A stretch of DNA of 64,000 nt from Gemmatimonadota bacterium. Lineage in GTDB: Bacteria > Gemmatimonadota > Gemmatimonadetes > Longimicrobiales > Gaopeijiaceae. Each line of letters opens with the position of its first letter. Positions within the stretch are counted from its first letter, which is position 1. Shown one piece after another: positions 38,552-45,950 of the stretch. Both the position numbers and the translations under genes were made by a program. Location of the stretch: assembly GCA_009692205.1 (NCBI GenBank), contig SHZR01000005.1:62001-126000 (forward strand), written 5' to 3'. The notes under the pieces are model-generated. The model ran no database searches, was not told the DNA's origin, and saw only the letters and a list, made by a program, of their open reading frames with translations.

Positions 38552-39163
38552 ATGAGCCACAGCACGAAGGCGCCCGTCGAATTCACTGCTGTCGCGCGCG
38601 ACACGGTCCGCCGGTTCATGCAGGCGAGCGAGGATGCGAACTTCGCTGTCCGAATCCGGGTTGGGAGCCCAAGTCCGCTTGATCCCCGTTACGAAATCAC
38701 GCTGATCGAGCGCGATGAGAAATCCGACGAAGATGTCGTGTTCGACGAGGATGGGTTCGAGGTCGTCATGGACCCCGAAAGCGCGAGGATCCTTGATGGC
38801 GCCCGTATCGATTGGATCGAGACCATGATGGAGAGCGGGTTCAAAGTGGAGAACCCGAACCTGGCGCCGATCGGCTCCAAGCCGTTGGAGGGCCCTCTCG
38901 CCGACCGGGTTAGGCAGGCGATCGATCAATACGTGAACCCTGGCGTCGCGCAGCATGGCGGTCACGTGACGTTGGTCGAGGTGAGGGACGACATCGTCTA
39001 CCTCCAGATGGGCGGGGGCTGCCAGGGATGCGGAATGGCGTCCGTAACCCTGAGCCAGGGGATCGAGAGAATCCTCAGGGAACAGGTGCCGGAGATCGCT
39101 GGCATCCAGGACGTAACCAACCACTCGGCTGGCGATAGCCCTTACTTCGCTGCCGCGAAGTAG
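38552..39163 (+). CDS. nfuA: NfuA-type Fe-S carrier protein
   Basis: 203 residues, near the 191 of Escherichia coli NfuA. Residues ~8-105 are a degenerate A-type (IscA-like) domain lacking cluster cysteines. The C-terminal NifU domain (~115-190) has the CxxC motif in [14 protein letters not shown]. NfuA delivers [4Fe-4S] clusters to target enzymes. It lies between two radical SAM genes (moaA and the B12-type enzyme) and upstream of an ATP-grasp gene, so the likely clients are these two. ATG at 38552; 25 bases before the ATP-grasp gene. Confidence 0.88.
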   Translation: MSHSTKAPVEFTAVARDTVRRFMQASEDANFAVRIRVGSPSPLDPRYEITLIERDEKSDEDVVFDEDGFEVVMDPESARILDGARIDWIETMMESGFKVENPNLAPIGSKPLEGPLADRVRQAIDQYVNPGVAQHGGHVTLVEVRDDIVYLQMGGGCQGCGMASVTLSQGIERILREQVPEIAGIQDVTNHSAGDSPYFAAAK

Positions 39164-39188
39164 CGAGCCCTCGCACGGTGAGCCGGTC

Positions 39189-40430
39189 GTGCCAAGGGTC
39201 CTGCTCCTGTTCGCCCGAACGAGCTATCGAGCCGAAGCTTTCCTCGTAGCGGCCCGCCGCCTCGGCGTGGACGTGACCGTGGGTTCGAATCATCGGCAGG
39301 TGCTGGCCGATCTCGCTCCAGGTAGCACTCTGACTGTCGGAGTTAGTGACGTCGAGCGATCCACGGCCACTATCGTGCGGTTCGCCTCCGACTACCCGCT
39401 GGCGGCGATCGTGGCGGCAGAGGACGACTTCACGCCGCTGGCGGCAGCGGCGTCCGAGGCTCTCGGACTGAGGCACCATCCGAGTGACGCGGTCCGATGC
39501 GCGCGAAACAAGGCCCTGATGAGGAGCCGACTCTCCGCGGCGGGATTCTCATCACCTTGGTTCCACGTGGCCTCACTCCACGACGATCCGGTGCGTGTGG
39601 CGTCGAGGACCGGCTTTCCCTGTGTTCTGAAGCCGCTCTCGCTCTCGGCCAGCCGCGGTGTGATCCGGGCCGATGCGCCCGAGGAGTTCGTCCGCGCCTG
39701 GCACCGCATTCGGGGAATTCTCGAAGCAAGCGACGTCGTTGAGCGAAGTGGAAGCTTGGCGGCCGAAATCCTGATCGAAGCTTACCTGCCGGGGCGTGAG
39801 GTGGCCGTCGAAGGGATCGTGGTCGGTGGCGAGCTCCTTACGCTTGCCCTCATGGACAAGCCGGACTCCATGGAGGGGCCATTCTTCGAGGAGACCATCC
39901 TCCTGACTCCTTCGCGTTTTCCAGATAAGGTCCAAGACGACATAGTGTCCGTGGTGCGGCGCTGCGCTGCCCATCTGGGCCTCGATGACGGCCCCATCCA
40001 CGCGGAGTTGCGTGTTGACGCGGACCAAGTCTCACTGCTTGAGATCGCCCCGCGCTCGATCGGCGGTCGTTGCTCCGCGATCCTCAGGTTCGACCCAGAT
40101 GCCACACTGGAGGAGCTTATTGTTCGCCACGCGCTGGGCATGCCGCTTCAGGGCTTCAAACGAGAGCCGCGGGCCTCGGGGGTCATGATGCTGCCGATTC
40201 CCATGGCCGGTATCCTGCGCGAGGTCGCCGGCGTTGACGCGGCGCTGCAGGTGGCGGCCATCGAAGGGCTCGAGCTCACGATCCCGCTCGGCCAAACCGT
40301 GGTGCCGCTCCCCGAGGGCAATCGATACCTGGGGTTCCTGTTCGCCAGGGCGGACAGCCCGGATCAGGTGGAGACCGCTCTCAGGCTCGCGCACGCTCGA
40401 CTCGACGTGAAAGTCGAGCCACCCGGATGA
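39189..40430 (+). CDS. ATP-grasp ligase, amino-acid-ligase-like
   Basis: 413 residues. N-terminal preATP-grasp domain (PRVLLLFARTSYRAEAFLVA), ATP-binding region with FPCVLKPLSLSASRGVIRA, AYLPGREVAVEGIVVGGELL and the metal-ligand strand SLLEIAPRSIGGRCS (Glu and Arg/Asn-type ligands), and a C-terminal domain (~310-413) resembling the L-amino-acid ligase extension (SGVMMLPIPMAGIL). It would join a carboxylate to an amine through an acyl phosphate. No biotin-type or carbamoyl-phosphate context. Convergent with DUF2203; follows nfuA by 25 bases. ATP-grasp plus radical SAM suggests modification of a small molecule or peptide. Confidence 0.85.
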   Translation: MPRVLLLFARTSYRAEAFLVAARRLGVDVTVGSNHRQVLADLAPGSTLTVGVSDVERSTATIVRFASDYPLAAIVAAEDDFTPLAAAASEALGLRHHPSDAVRCARNKALMRSRLSAAGFSSPWFHVASLHDDPVRVASRTGFPCVLKPLSLSASRGVIRADAPEEFVRAWHRIRGILEASDVVERSGSLAAEILIEAYLPGREVAVEGIVVGGELLTLALMDKPDSMEGPFFEETILLTPSRFPDKVQDDIVSVVRRCAAHLGLDDGPIHAELRVDADQVSLLEIAPRSIGGRCSAILRFDPDATLEELIVRHALGMPLQGFKREPRASGVMMLPIPMAGILREVAGVDAALQVAAIEGLELTIPLGQTVVPLPEGNRYLGFLFARADSPDQVETALRLAHARLDVKVEPPG

Positions 40431-40441
40431 CGCGCAGGAAG

Positions 40442-40945
40442 TCACCGACTTTCGTCGAAGGTGCCGGGTGCCGGATCTTCGCGGCGGGGCGGGTCATCCG
40501 ACCGACCCAACCTCTGACCTTGCCTCGCAGTAATCCGGCGCCGACCGGCGTAGCCTCCGCTCAATTCGTGCCAATACGCCACCCTGGGCTCGTTTGACTG
40601 CCAACAGAGGTAGACCCAACGGCCGTCCAGAGTGGTCGGAAAGTCGACCAGTCCGTGCTCGAGGCCGCCGACCGGAAAGCGGATGTCCCGGCCGATGAGT
40701 CGCCCTTGGATGAGCTCCTCGATCGCCCGACCGTACTCCGCGAGTGAATGACGATGCTGCATGTATTCCTCGTGGTCCGGGTTGGCGCTTTGCGAGACGA
40801 GGTCGCCCCAAAGAGCGTCCAGCACGGCCAGCTGGTCCATCTTGCTGCGCGCCGCGTCGCGAAGACCGTGGATCTCGTCGAGGACGGCCCGTACGTCCGG
40901 CAGCATCGCGTTTGCCTCGTCGACCGTGAAGGCATGATGGCGCAA
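40442..40945 (-). CDS. DUF2203 family protein
   Basis: 167 residues from TTG 40945, with GGAGAG ahead. The family opening FTVDEANAMLPDVRAVLDEI, the helical middle LRDAARSKMDQLAVL, and the ending segment DFPTTLDGRWVYLCWQSNEP with AYWHELSGGYAGRR are typical. Function unknown. It begins 5 bases after the stop of the radical SAM selenoprotein, so the two are co-transcribed and the SECIS-like hairpin sits just upstream of its start. The C-terminus extends beyond the usual family end with charged residues. Confidence 0.82.
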   Translation of the reverse strand: MRHHAFTVDEANAMLPDVRAVLDEIHGLRDAARSKMDQLAVLDALWGDLVSQSANPDHEEYMQHRHSLAEYGRAIEELIQGRLIGRDIRFPVGGLEHGLVDFPTTLDGRWVYLCWQSNEPRVAYWHELSGGYAGRRRITARQGQRLGRSDDPPRREDPAPGTFDESR

Positions 40946-40949
40946 TCGT

Positions 40950-42392
40950 CTAGCTCTCCGATCCTCTCACCGTGGTCACAGAGCCGAACTGGCTCTCGGT
41001 CGGCTCAGCTCAACAGAACCACGCTTCGGTCAACTGAGGCGGCCTGACACGTCGACGGCGGTATCTGGGTCGGGCCACGGCTGGCTGGTCGGAAAGAGTC
41101 GCAAGCGTAAGCTCCTTGATCCGGTAGAACGTCGTTGCCGGATCTTCACTCGAGCTGGTCGCTTCTTCCGCGACTCGCGCGACCTGCCGTTGTAGCATGT
41201 CCACACGGGGATCCGGATGCTGCCACGAGTACACGAAGTCCTCCTGAACCAGGCTCCCCAGGTGAGGTTGGATCTCCGGAATGTCGAGCAGCCATGAGCC
41301 TCGAGGCAGGAGGAGCCTGATGGAGTAGTGCACCGGATCGACCTGATCGATCAGATCGTGGTCCTGCACGAACTCGAGCAGCTCCAAATACCCCGACAGC
41401 GTTGTCCAGGGCGTGAACGGCAGCAGCGAGGGGCGGAGCGCTACGTTGGTGGCTCGCGTAATCGACAGGGCAGCAACCACATCACTGCGGGTGTGACCCT
41501 TGTCGAGATAGCCAAGAATACGGTCGTCCACACTCTCCACAGCGGACAGAACGAAGATGCACCCGAGCGCTGCCAGCTCCCTGACCGCGTCACGATGCTC
41601 GATCAGGTGCTCGATCTTGGCCGTGAAATCGAAGCTCAGCTCGGGGTGGCGCTTACGCATCTCTCGAACAATCCCGAGCGAGTGCTTCACGGCGTTCAGG
41701 AAATCCGGGTCACCAAAATCGATGTGCTGCGCGCCCCGACGCACAAGGTCGTCGATGTCTGCAAGCACGACATCCTGCTGCACTATGCGAAGCCTCCCCT
41801 CATAGACAGCGGGGATCGGGCAGTGGCGGCACCGGTGAGCACAGCCGCGGCTGGCCTCGACATAGCCCACCAGCCGGAGCTCCCCCTCCGATGTCCTCAG
41901 GCGGGCATACTTCTCCAGGGGAGGCAGCAGGTGTCGCGCTGGTGGGAGAAACTGCTGCCGAGACAGGTTGGGCGGACCACGCTGCGCGGCGAGAGAGACA
42001 CCTCCCGGACGAGGCAGTTGATTCTCGGCTAACCGGTCGACGTGCTGAGTAAGCGGCGTCTCGAATTCACCGCCGATCACGCTGTCGGCAACGCCGTCGA
42101 GGAGGTAGTCCTCGTTAAGAGAGGCGTAGAGCCCGAAGTAGCAGATGTGGCAACGCGGATTCAATCTCCGGACCAGCTCACCGGCTTTGACGCCGAGTCG
42201 GAGCGCGGTGTGCATGGGAGTCGAGATCCCGACAAAGTCGGCTCGACGGACTTTGGCTTCGTCGAGAACCTCGACCGCGAGATCCAGGCACTCCACTCGA
42301 TGGCGGCCTTCAGCGAGTAAGTGTGCGCCAGCGGACGCTACTCCGAACGGCTGATGGCCGAGCTCGTAGCAGGAGATGAGGAGCACGTTCAT
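40950..42392 (-). CDS. B12-binding radical SAM protein with Cys-Sec-Ala-Glu-Pro tail (probable selenoprotein)
   Basis: 480 residues if UGA 41012-41010 is read as selenocysteine (residue 461). The N-terminal ~130 residues form a cobalamin-binding-like Rossmann domain (MNVLLISCYELGHQPFGVAS). The radical SAM core starts VEASRGCAHRCRHCPIPAVY (CxxxCxxC) and contains HIDFGDPDFLNA. The chain would stop at ...LTEAWFC with TGA, but the same frame continues Ala-Glu-Pro and 16 more residues to TAG at 40952-40950, giving CUAEP. A family of radical SAM proteins with CUAEP or CCAEP tails is recognised, to my knowledge without known function. A hairpin 14-30 nt after UGA fits a bacterial SECIS. The following gene starts 5 bases after TAG. 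Confidence 0.85.
40980..41012 (-). promoter_or_regulatory. Candidate SECIS element at the UGA of the radical SAM gene
   Basis: UGA at 41012-41010. From 14 to 30 nt after it lies AGAGCC-AGTTC-GGCTCT (40996-40980): a perfect 6-base stem, 5-nt loop, with G as second loop base, and the loop starts 20 nt after UGA. This agrees with the known bacterial SECIS pattern (short apical stem, G in the first two loop bases, 16-37 nt from UGA). An alternative longer stem uses GAGCCGA near the UGA. Confidence 0.55.
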
Positions 42393-42519
42393 GGTCGAGG
42401 ATGCCTCATGCGTCCGACCCAGGGGGACGCCAGGTTACGGTAGCTGTCGCTAATCAATTCTTCTCGGGAATGTACCCTCAGAACTGACGATGGGCAGTTG
42501 ACGGCTCGCTGCCCGGGCA

Positions 42520-42533
42520 TCGCCTAAGCTCGC
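42520..42533. repeat. Left copy of a 14-base direct repeat flanking the CPA2 transporter gene
   Basis: TCGCCTAAGCTCGC at 42520-42533 recurs identically at 44698-44711. The two copies bracket the transporter gene (42679-44679) and the fragment at 42532. Could be insertion-type duplication or a shared regulatory word upstream of sufU. Confidence 0.5.
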
Positions 42534-42654
42534 TGACGAGCTGATCGCTCGGGTCGACCCCGACTCCCGCCCTTGGCAGGAGTGGATCGCCGCGAGCCCG
42601 CAGCAGCTCGAAGCGGCGGCGGAAGTTTTCCGGAGGGTGTCGACCGGGGAGGCC
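42532..42654 (+). pseudogene. Remnant of a paralogue of the 35917-36672 gene (3' end only)
   Basis: 41 codons beginning ADELIARVDPDSRPWQEW and ending RRVSTGEA match the last 41 residues of the hypothetical protein at 35917-36672 at 31 positions. The equivalent stop codon is changed to CAG and reading runs on, antisense to the transporter gene. No upstream part of the gene is present; it breaks at the TCGCCTAAGCTCGC repeat. The rest of the interval 42393-42678 holds only the upstream region of the radical SAM gene, with no other feature I can support. Confidence 0.75.
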
Positions 42655-42678
42655 CAGGACCGGGCGGCGCCTGGCCGC

Positions 42679-44679
42679 TCACCCCCCGACTTTCGGCGCG
42701 GCCGCGAGCGCGCCAGCCGCCGCGATCTCTTCTCCCAACCCCAGAACGACCAACAGATCGCCCGCCTGCACGCGCTCTTCTCCGCGCGGGTTCGGGACCA
42801 GGTCCTCGTTCCTCCGGATCGCGACGACGCTCACGCCGTAGATGCGCCTGAGGTCCGAGTCCATGAGTCGCTGGCCGGCCAGTTTGCTCCCCGGCTCCAC
42901 CCGCAGGGTCGTAATCTCGACGTCGGTGAGAGTCCGCTTCAGATCGAGGAGGTTCGGGCCCGTCGCCGCCGGAGAGCGCCACATCTCGTAGTTGCCGGCG
43001 CGGATCTCCGAGACGAACGCGTCGATCTCGGTGCGCGGGACGAGATAGCCCGTGAGCACTCGCGACACGATCTCCACCGAGGTCTCGAGTTCCTCCGGCA
43101 CGACGCTATCGGCACCGAGCGCCCTGAGCGCCTCGACTTCGCGCACGTACCGAGTGCGGGCGACGATGGAGCACGTCGGGTTGAGCGCGCGCACGAGAGA
43201 GGTCACCTGCCGGGTCGCGGCGGCATCGGACAGCGCGATCACCACCGCGCGCGCCCGCGGGACGCCGAGGTGCTCGAGCAACGCCTCTCGGGTTGCGTCG
43301 CCGTAGTGGATCGGCACTCCACGGGCGCGTTCGGCGGTGACGAGCGCGGGGTTCATGTCCACCGCCACGTGTGGGATGCCTGCCACGCTCGCGGCCCGGC
43401 AGACGTTGCGTCCGTTGACGCCGTAGCCGATGACGACCAAGTGGTTCTCGAGCGGCTTCGACGTCCGCTCGGCTTGCCCGACCCTGCCGCGGCTCTGTAG
43501 CCGTTCCGGCAGCGGCAGGCGATGCAGGAGGCTCGCCATCCTTGGGGCCGCCCCCACCATGAACGGTGTCAGGCCGATCGTCGCGACCGCGGTGGCGACG
43601 AACCACTGGTAGTTGGAGTCGTTCACGAGGCCCGCCGCGATGCCCGCGCCGGCGAGTACGAAGGAAAACTCGCCGACATGGCTCGTCGCCATCCCGGTGA
43701 TGATCGCGGTGCGGAGCGGCGAGCCGACCACCAGCACCGCCACGGTTCCAGCCACCACCTTGATCGCCAACGCGCCCACGACCAGGGCGAGCAGGAAGAA
43801 GGGTTGGCCGGCAGCGAGCTGAAGGTCCAAGAGCATGCCGATGCTGATGAAGAAGAAGCTCGCGAACACGTCGCGGAACGGCAGGATGTCCGCGAGCGCC
43901 TGATGGCTGTATTCCGACTCCGACACCAGCAGTCCCGCGAGGAACGCCCCGAGCGCGAGGGAAAGGCCGGCCAGCGACGCAAGCCAGGCGATCGAGAGGC
44001 ATAGCGTGAGGACCGTCAGCAGGAAGAGATCACGGCTGCGGGTGTGAATCACGCGATCGAGCAACTGCGGTACCACGAAACGCGCCAGCAACGTGACGAG
44101 AACGAGGATCAGGGCCACCTGAGCGAGGAAGCCCCCGAACGCGCTGACCAACCCTCCGGACGTGCCGGCCAGGACCGGAATGAGGAGCATCATCGGCACG
44201 ATCATCAGGTCCTGATAGACAAGCATCGCGAGGCTCATGCGGCCGTGTGGGGCGTCTACCTGTGCGCTCTGCTGGAGCAGACGCAGCACGACGGCAGTCG
44301 AGCTCAGGGACGCCGTCATCCCCATGAAGAGCGCACCGTTGGACGGGACCCCCATCCCGATGAGCGCCCCATACACGGCAAGCGTCACCGCGACGATCTG
44401 CACCGAGCCGCCCACGAGCGCCGCTCGCCGCATGCGCAGGAGATCGGCCAGGGAGAATTCGAGGCCGATGGTGAAGAGCAGCAGAACGACGCCGATCTCG
44501 GCCAACTGCTGGACCTGGTCGGCCTCGCGCACGAGCCCGAGCCCGTGGGGGCCGAGCAGCATGCCCGAGACCAAGAAGCCGACGATCGGGGGCAGTTTGA
44601 CGCGATGAGACACGTAGAGCACGCCGATCGAGACGACGAGCAGCGTGACCAGATCGGCGAGCAGCGGTGCGTGCATCAC
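42679..44679 (-). CDS. CPA2-family monovalent cation/proton antiporter with TrkA-N and TrkA-C domains (KefB-like)
   Basis: 666 residues. About 12 membrane segments (residues 5-390) with the family sequences GFLVSGMLLGPHGLG, TASLSSTAVVLRLLQ and ALGAFLAGLLVSESEY. A TrkA-N NAD-binding domain follows (~413-540; NHLVVIGYGVNGRNV) and then a TrkA-C ligand domain (~560-650). Likely exports K+ or Na+ in exchange for protons under nucleotide control. Start taken at GTG 44679 with ATG next. Oriented away from sufU; the 14-base direct repeat borders both sides of the gene. Confidence 0.9.
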   Translation of the reverse strand: MMHAPLLADLVTLLVVSIGVLYVSHRVKLPPIVGFLVSGMLLGPHGLGLVREADQVQQLAEIGVVLLLFTIGLEFSLADLLRMRRAALVGGSVQIVAVTLAVYGALIGMGVPSNGALFMGMTASLSSTAVVLRLLQQSAQVDAPHGRMSLAMLVYQDLMIVPMMLLIPVLAGTSGGLVSAFGGFLAQVALILVLVTLLARFVVPQLLDRVIHTRSRDLFLLTVLTLCLSIAWLASLAGLSLALGAFLAGLLVSESEYSHQALADILPFRDVFASFFFISIGMLLDLQLAAGQPFFLLALVVGALAIKVVAGTVAVLVVGSPLRTAIITGMATSHVGEFSFVLAGAGIAAGLVNDSNYQWFVATAVATIGLTPFMVGAAPRMASLLHRLPLPERLQSRGRVGQAERTSKPLENHLVVIGYGVNGRNVCRAASVAGIPHVAVDMNPALVTAERARGVPIHYGDATREALLEHLGVPRARAVVIALSDAAATRQVTSLVRALNPTCSIVARTRYVREVEALRALGADSVVPEELETSVEIVSRVLTGYLVPRTEIDAFVSEIRAGNYEMWRSPAATGPNLLDLKRTLTDVEITTLRVEPGSKLAGQRLMDSDLRRIYGVSVVAIRRNEDLVPNPRGEERVQAGDLLVVLGLGEEIAAAGALAAAPKVGG

Positions 44680-44828
44680 GCGTGCGGTTGGGGGGGGTCG
44701 CCTAAGCTCGCGAGCGCGCGACGCGGCCGAAATGGGCGTGAGCCTTCCGGCCCGTGACCCGGGACGCGATTGGAAGTGCGGGGCTCAGCGCCCTAGATTT
44801 GGGGCCCGACCCTCCGACCGGCCCACCG

Positions 44829-45281
44829 ATGGAAACGCCGCAACTCAACTCGCTCTATCAGCAGCTCATCCTCGAGCACTATCGCAACCCGCGGAACAAG
44901 GCGGAGCTGGAGGAGAAGACCGTCGAGGTGCACCTGGCGAATCCCGTCTGCGGCGACGAGATCCGTCTGCAGCTCCGCATCGAAGACGACCACATCGCCG
45001 AGGCGAAGTTCGTCGGTCAGGGCTGCTCCATCTCGCAGGCCGCGGTCAGCATGATGACCTCGCTGCTCAAGGGACGGTCCCTCGCCGACGCGGACGGAGT
45101 CGCCAAGCGCTTCACGCAGATGATGCACGGCGATCAGGACGCCGCGAAGGACAAGGCACTCGGAGATCTGCGCGCGCTCCAGGGCGTGAGCAAGTTCCCC
45201 GTGCGCATCAAATGCGCGTTGCTGGGCTTCGACGCGCTTCAGGAGGCGCTCAAGAAGAACCTCGCCGGAGAGGAGCACTGA
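44829..45281 (+). CDS. sufU: SufU, sulfur-transfer protein of the SUF system
   Basis: 150 residues from ATG 44829. Zinc/sulfur ligands: NPVCGDEIRLQL (Cys and Asp), VGQGCSISQAAVSMM (Cys) and FPVRIKCALLGFDAL (Cys), the three-cysteine pattern of SufU. It receives persulfide sulfur from SufS and passes it to SufB. Usually next to sufS; here separated from it by about 10 kb of other genes. The C-terminus is shorter than that of NifU and lacks an Nfu domain. A methylguanine transferase gene follows within 6 bases. Confidence 0.93.
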   Translation: METPQLNSLYQQLILEHYRNPRNKAELEEKTVEVHLANPVCGDEIRLQLRIEDDHIAEAKFVGQGCSISQAAVSMMTSLLKGRSLADADGVAKRFTQMMHGDQDAAKDKALGDLRALQGVSKFPVRIKCALLGFDALQEALKKNLAGEEH

Positions 45282-45286
45282 CGGCC

Positions 45287-45826
45287 GTGGAGATTCACTC
45301 CGCGCACCTCGGCGCGACGCGGGCCGGGCCGCTCACCGTGTGGGTGTCTCTCTTGGGAGTCCGCAGGATCGAGTTCGGGGCGCTTCCGCGTGACCACCGC
45401 AACGAGCCGCGCGAACAGTGGCCCACTCGTCTCGCGGACGCCGTCGCGCAGCTCGAGGAGTATTTCGCGAAGGCGCGCAGGTCGTTCGACCTCGAGCTCG
45501 ACTGGCTCGACTCGCTCACCGACTTCCAGCGCGATGTCTACCGTCGCCTTCTCGAGATCGACTACGGTCACGTCGTGTCGTACGGGCAAGTGGCGCGTGA
45601 CGTCGGCAAGCCCGACATGGCGCGGGCGGTGGGGCAGGCAGTGGGTGCGAACCCGATCCCGATCGTCGTGCCGTGTCACCGGGTGGTGGCGTCGGACGGT
45701 GGCCTGACGGGGTTCGGCGGCGGGCTGAGCGCGAAAGTCGCGCTGCTCAAGCTCGAGGGGATCGACGTGAACGGCGCGAGCCCGAGCAGCAAGGTCCACC
45801 CCGAGGTGATTCCGCTGGACTTGTAG
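45287..45826 (+). CDS. Methylated-DNA-[protein]-cysteine S-methyltransferase
   Basis: 179 residues from GTG 45287, five bases after the sufU stop. C-terminal domain: TDFQRDVYRRLLEIDYGHVV, YGQVARDVGKPDMARAVGQA, then the active-site PIPIVVPCHRVVASDGGLTG with the acceptor cysteine. The N-terminal ~75 residues form the degenerate RNase-H-like half. It repairs O6-alkylguanine in DNA by a single suicide methyl transfer. Downstream of the end, GGGGGGCCCC is self-complementary but has no T tract. Confidence 0.92.
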   Translation: MEIHSAHLGATRAGPLTVWVSLLGVRRIEFGALPRDHRNEPREQWPTRLADAVAQLEEYFAKARRSFDLELDWLDSLTDFQRDVYRRLLEIDYGHVVSYGQVARDVGKPDMARAVGQAVGANPIPIVVPCHRVVASDGGLTGFGGGLSAKVALLKLEGIDVNGASPSSKVHPEVIPLDL

Positions 45827-45879
45827 GGGGGCCCCTCAGCTCCCTTGGAGCGGCCTCAGCTCTTCCTCTCCGTAGAACC

Positions 45880-45933
45880 TTGACACCTGGCGACCAACTA
45901 CTAATACTACTGGCGATAGTAGTATGATTAGTA
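45880..45933 (+). promoter_or_regulatory. Promoter and operator-like inverted repeat of the fic gene
   Basis: A perfect -35 TTGACA (45880-45885), a 17-base spacer and AATACT (45903-45908) as -10. Over the -10 lies an AT-rich inverted repeat: TACTAATACTACT (45899-45911) against AGTAGTAT-GAT-TAGTA (45918-45933), complementary apart from a 3-base insertion. The AT-rich stretch is foreign to its surroundings. A repressor probably controls the Fic gene here. Confidence 0.65.
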
Positions 45934-45950
45934 ATGTGTTAGGAGTTACG

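Noticed and set aside
39280-39300. GGTTCGAATC-like word, resembling a tRNA T-loop
   Set aside because: It lies inside the ATP-grasp reading frame, and no acceptor or anticodon stems pair around it.
45827-45850. GGGGGGCCCC after the alkyltransferase gene as terminator
   Set aside because: Short self-complementary run without a T tract.
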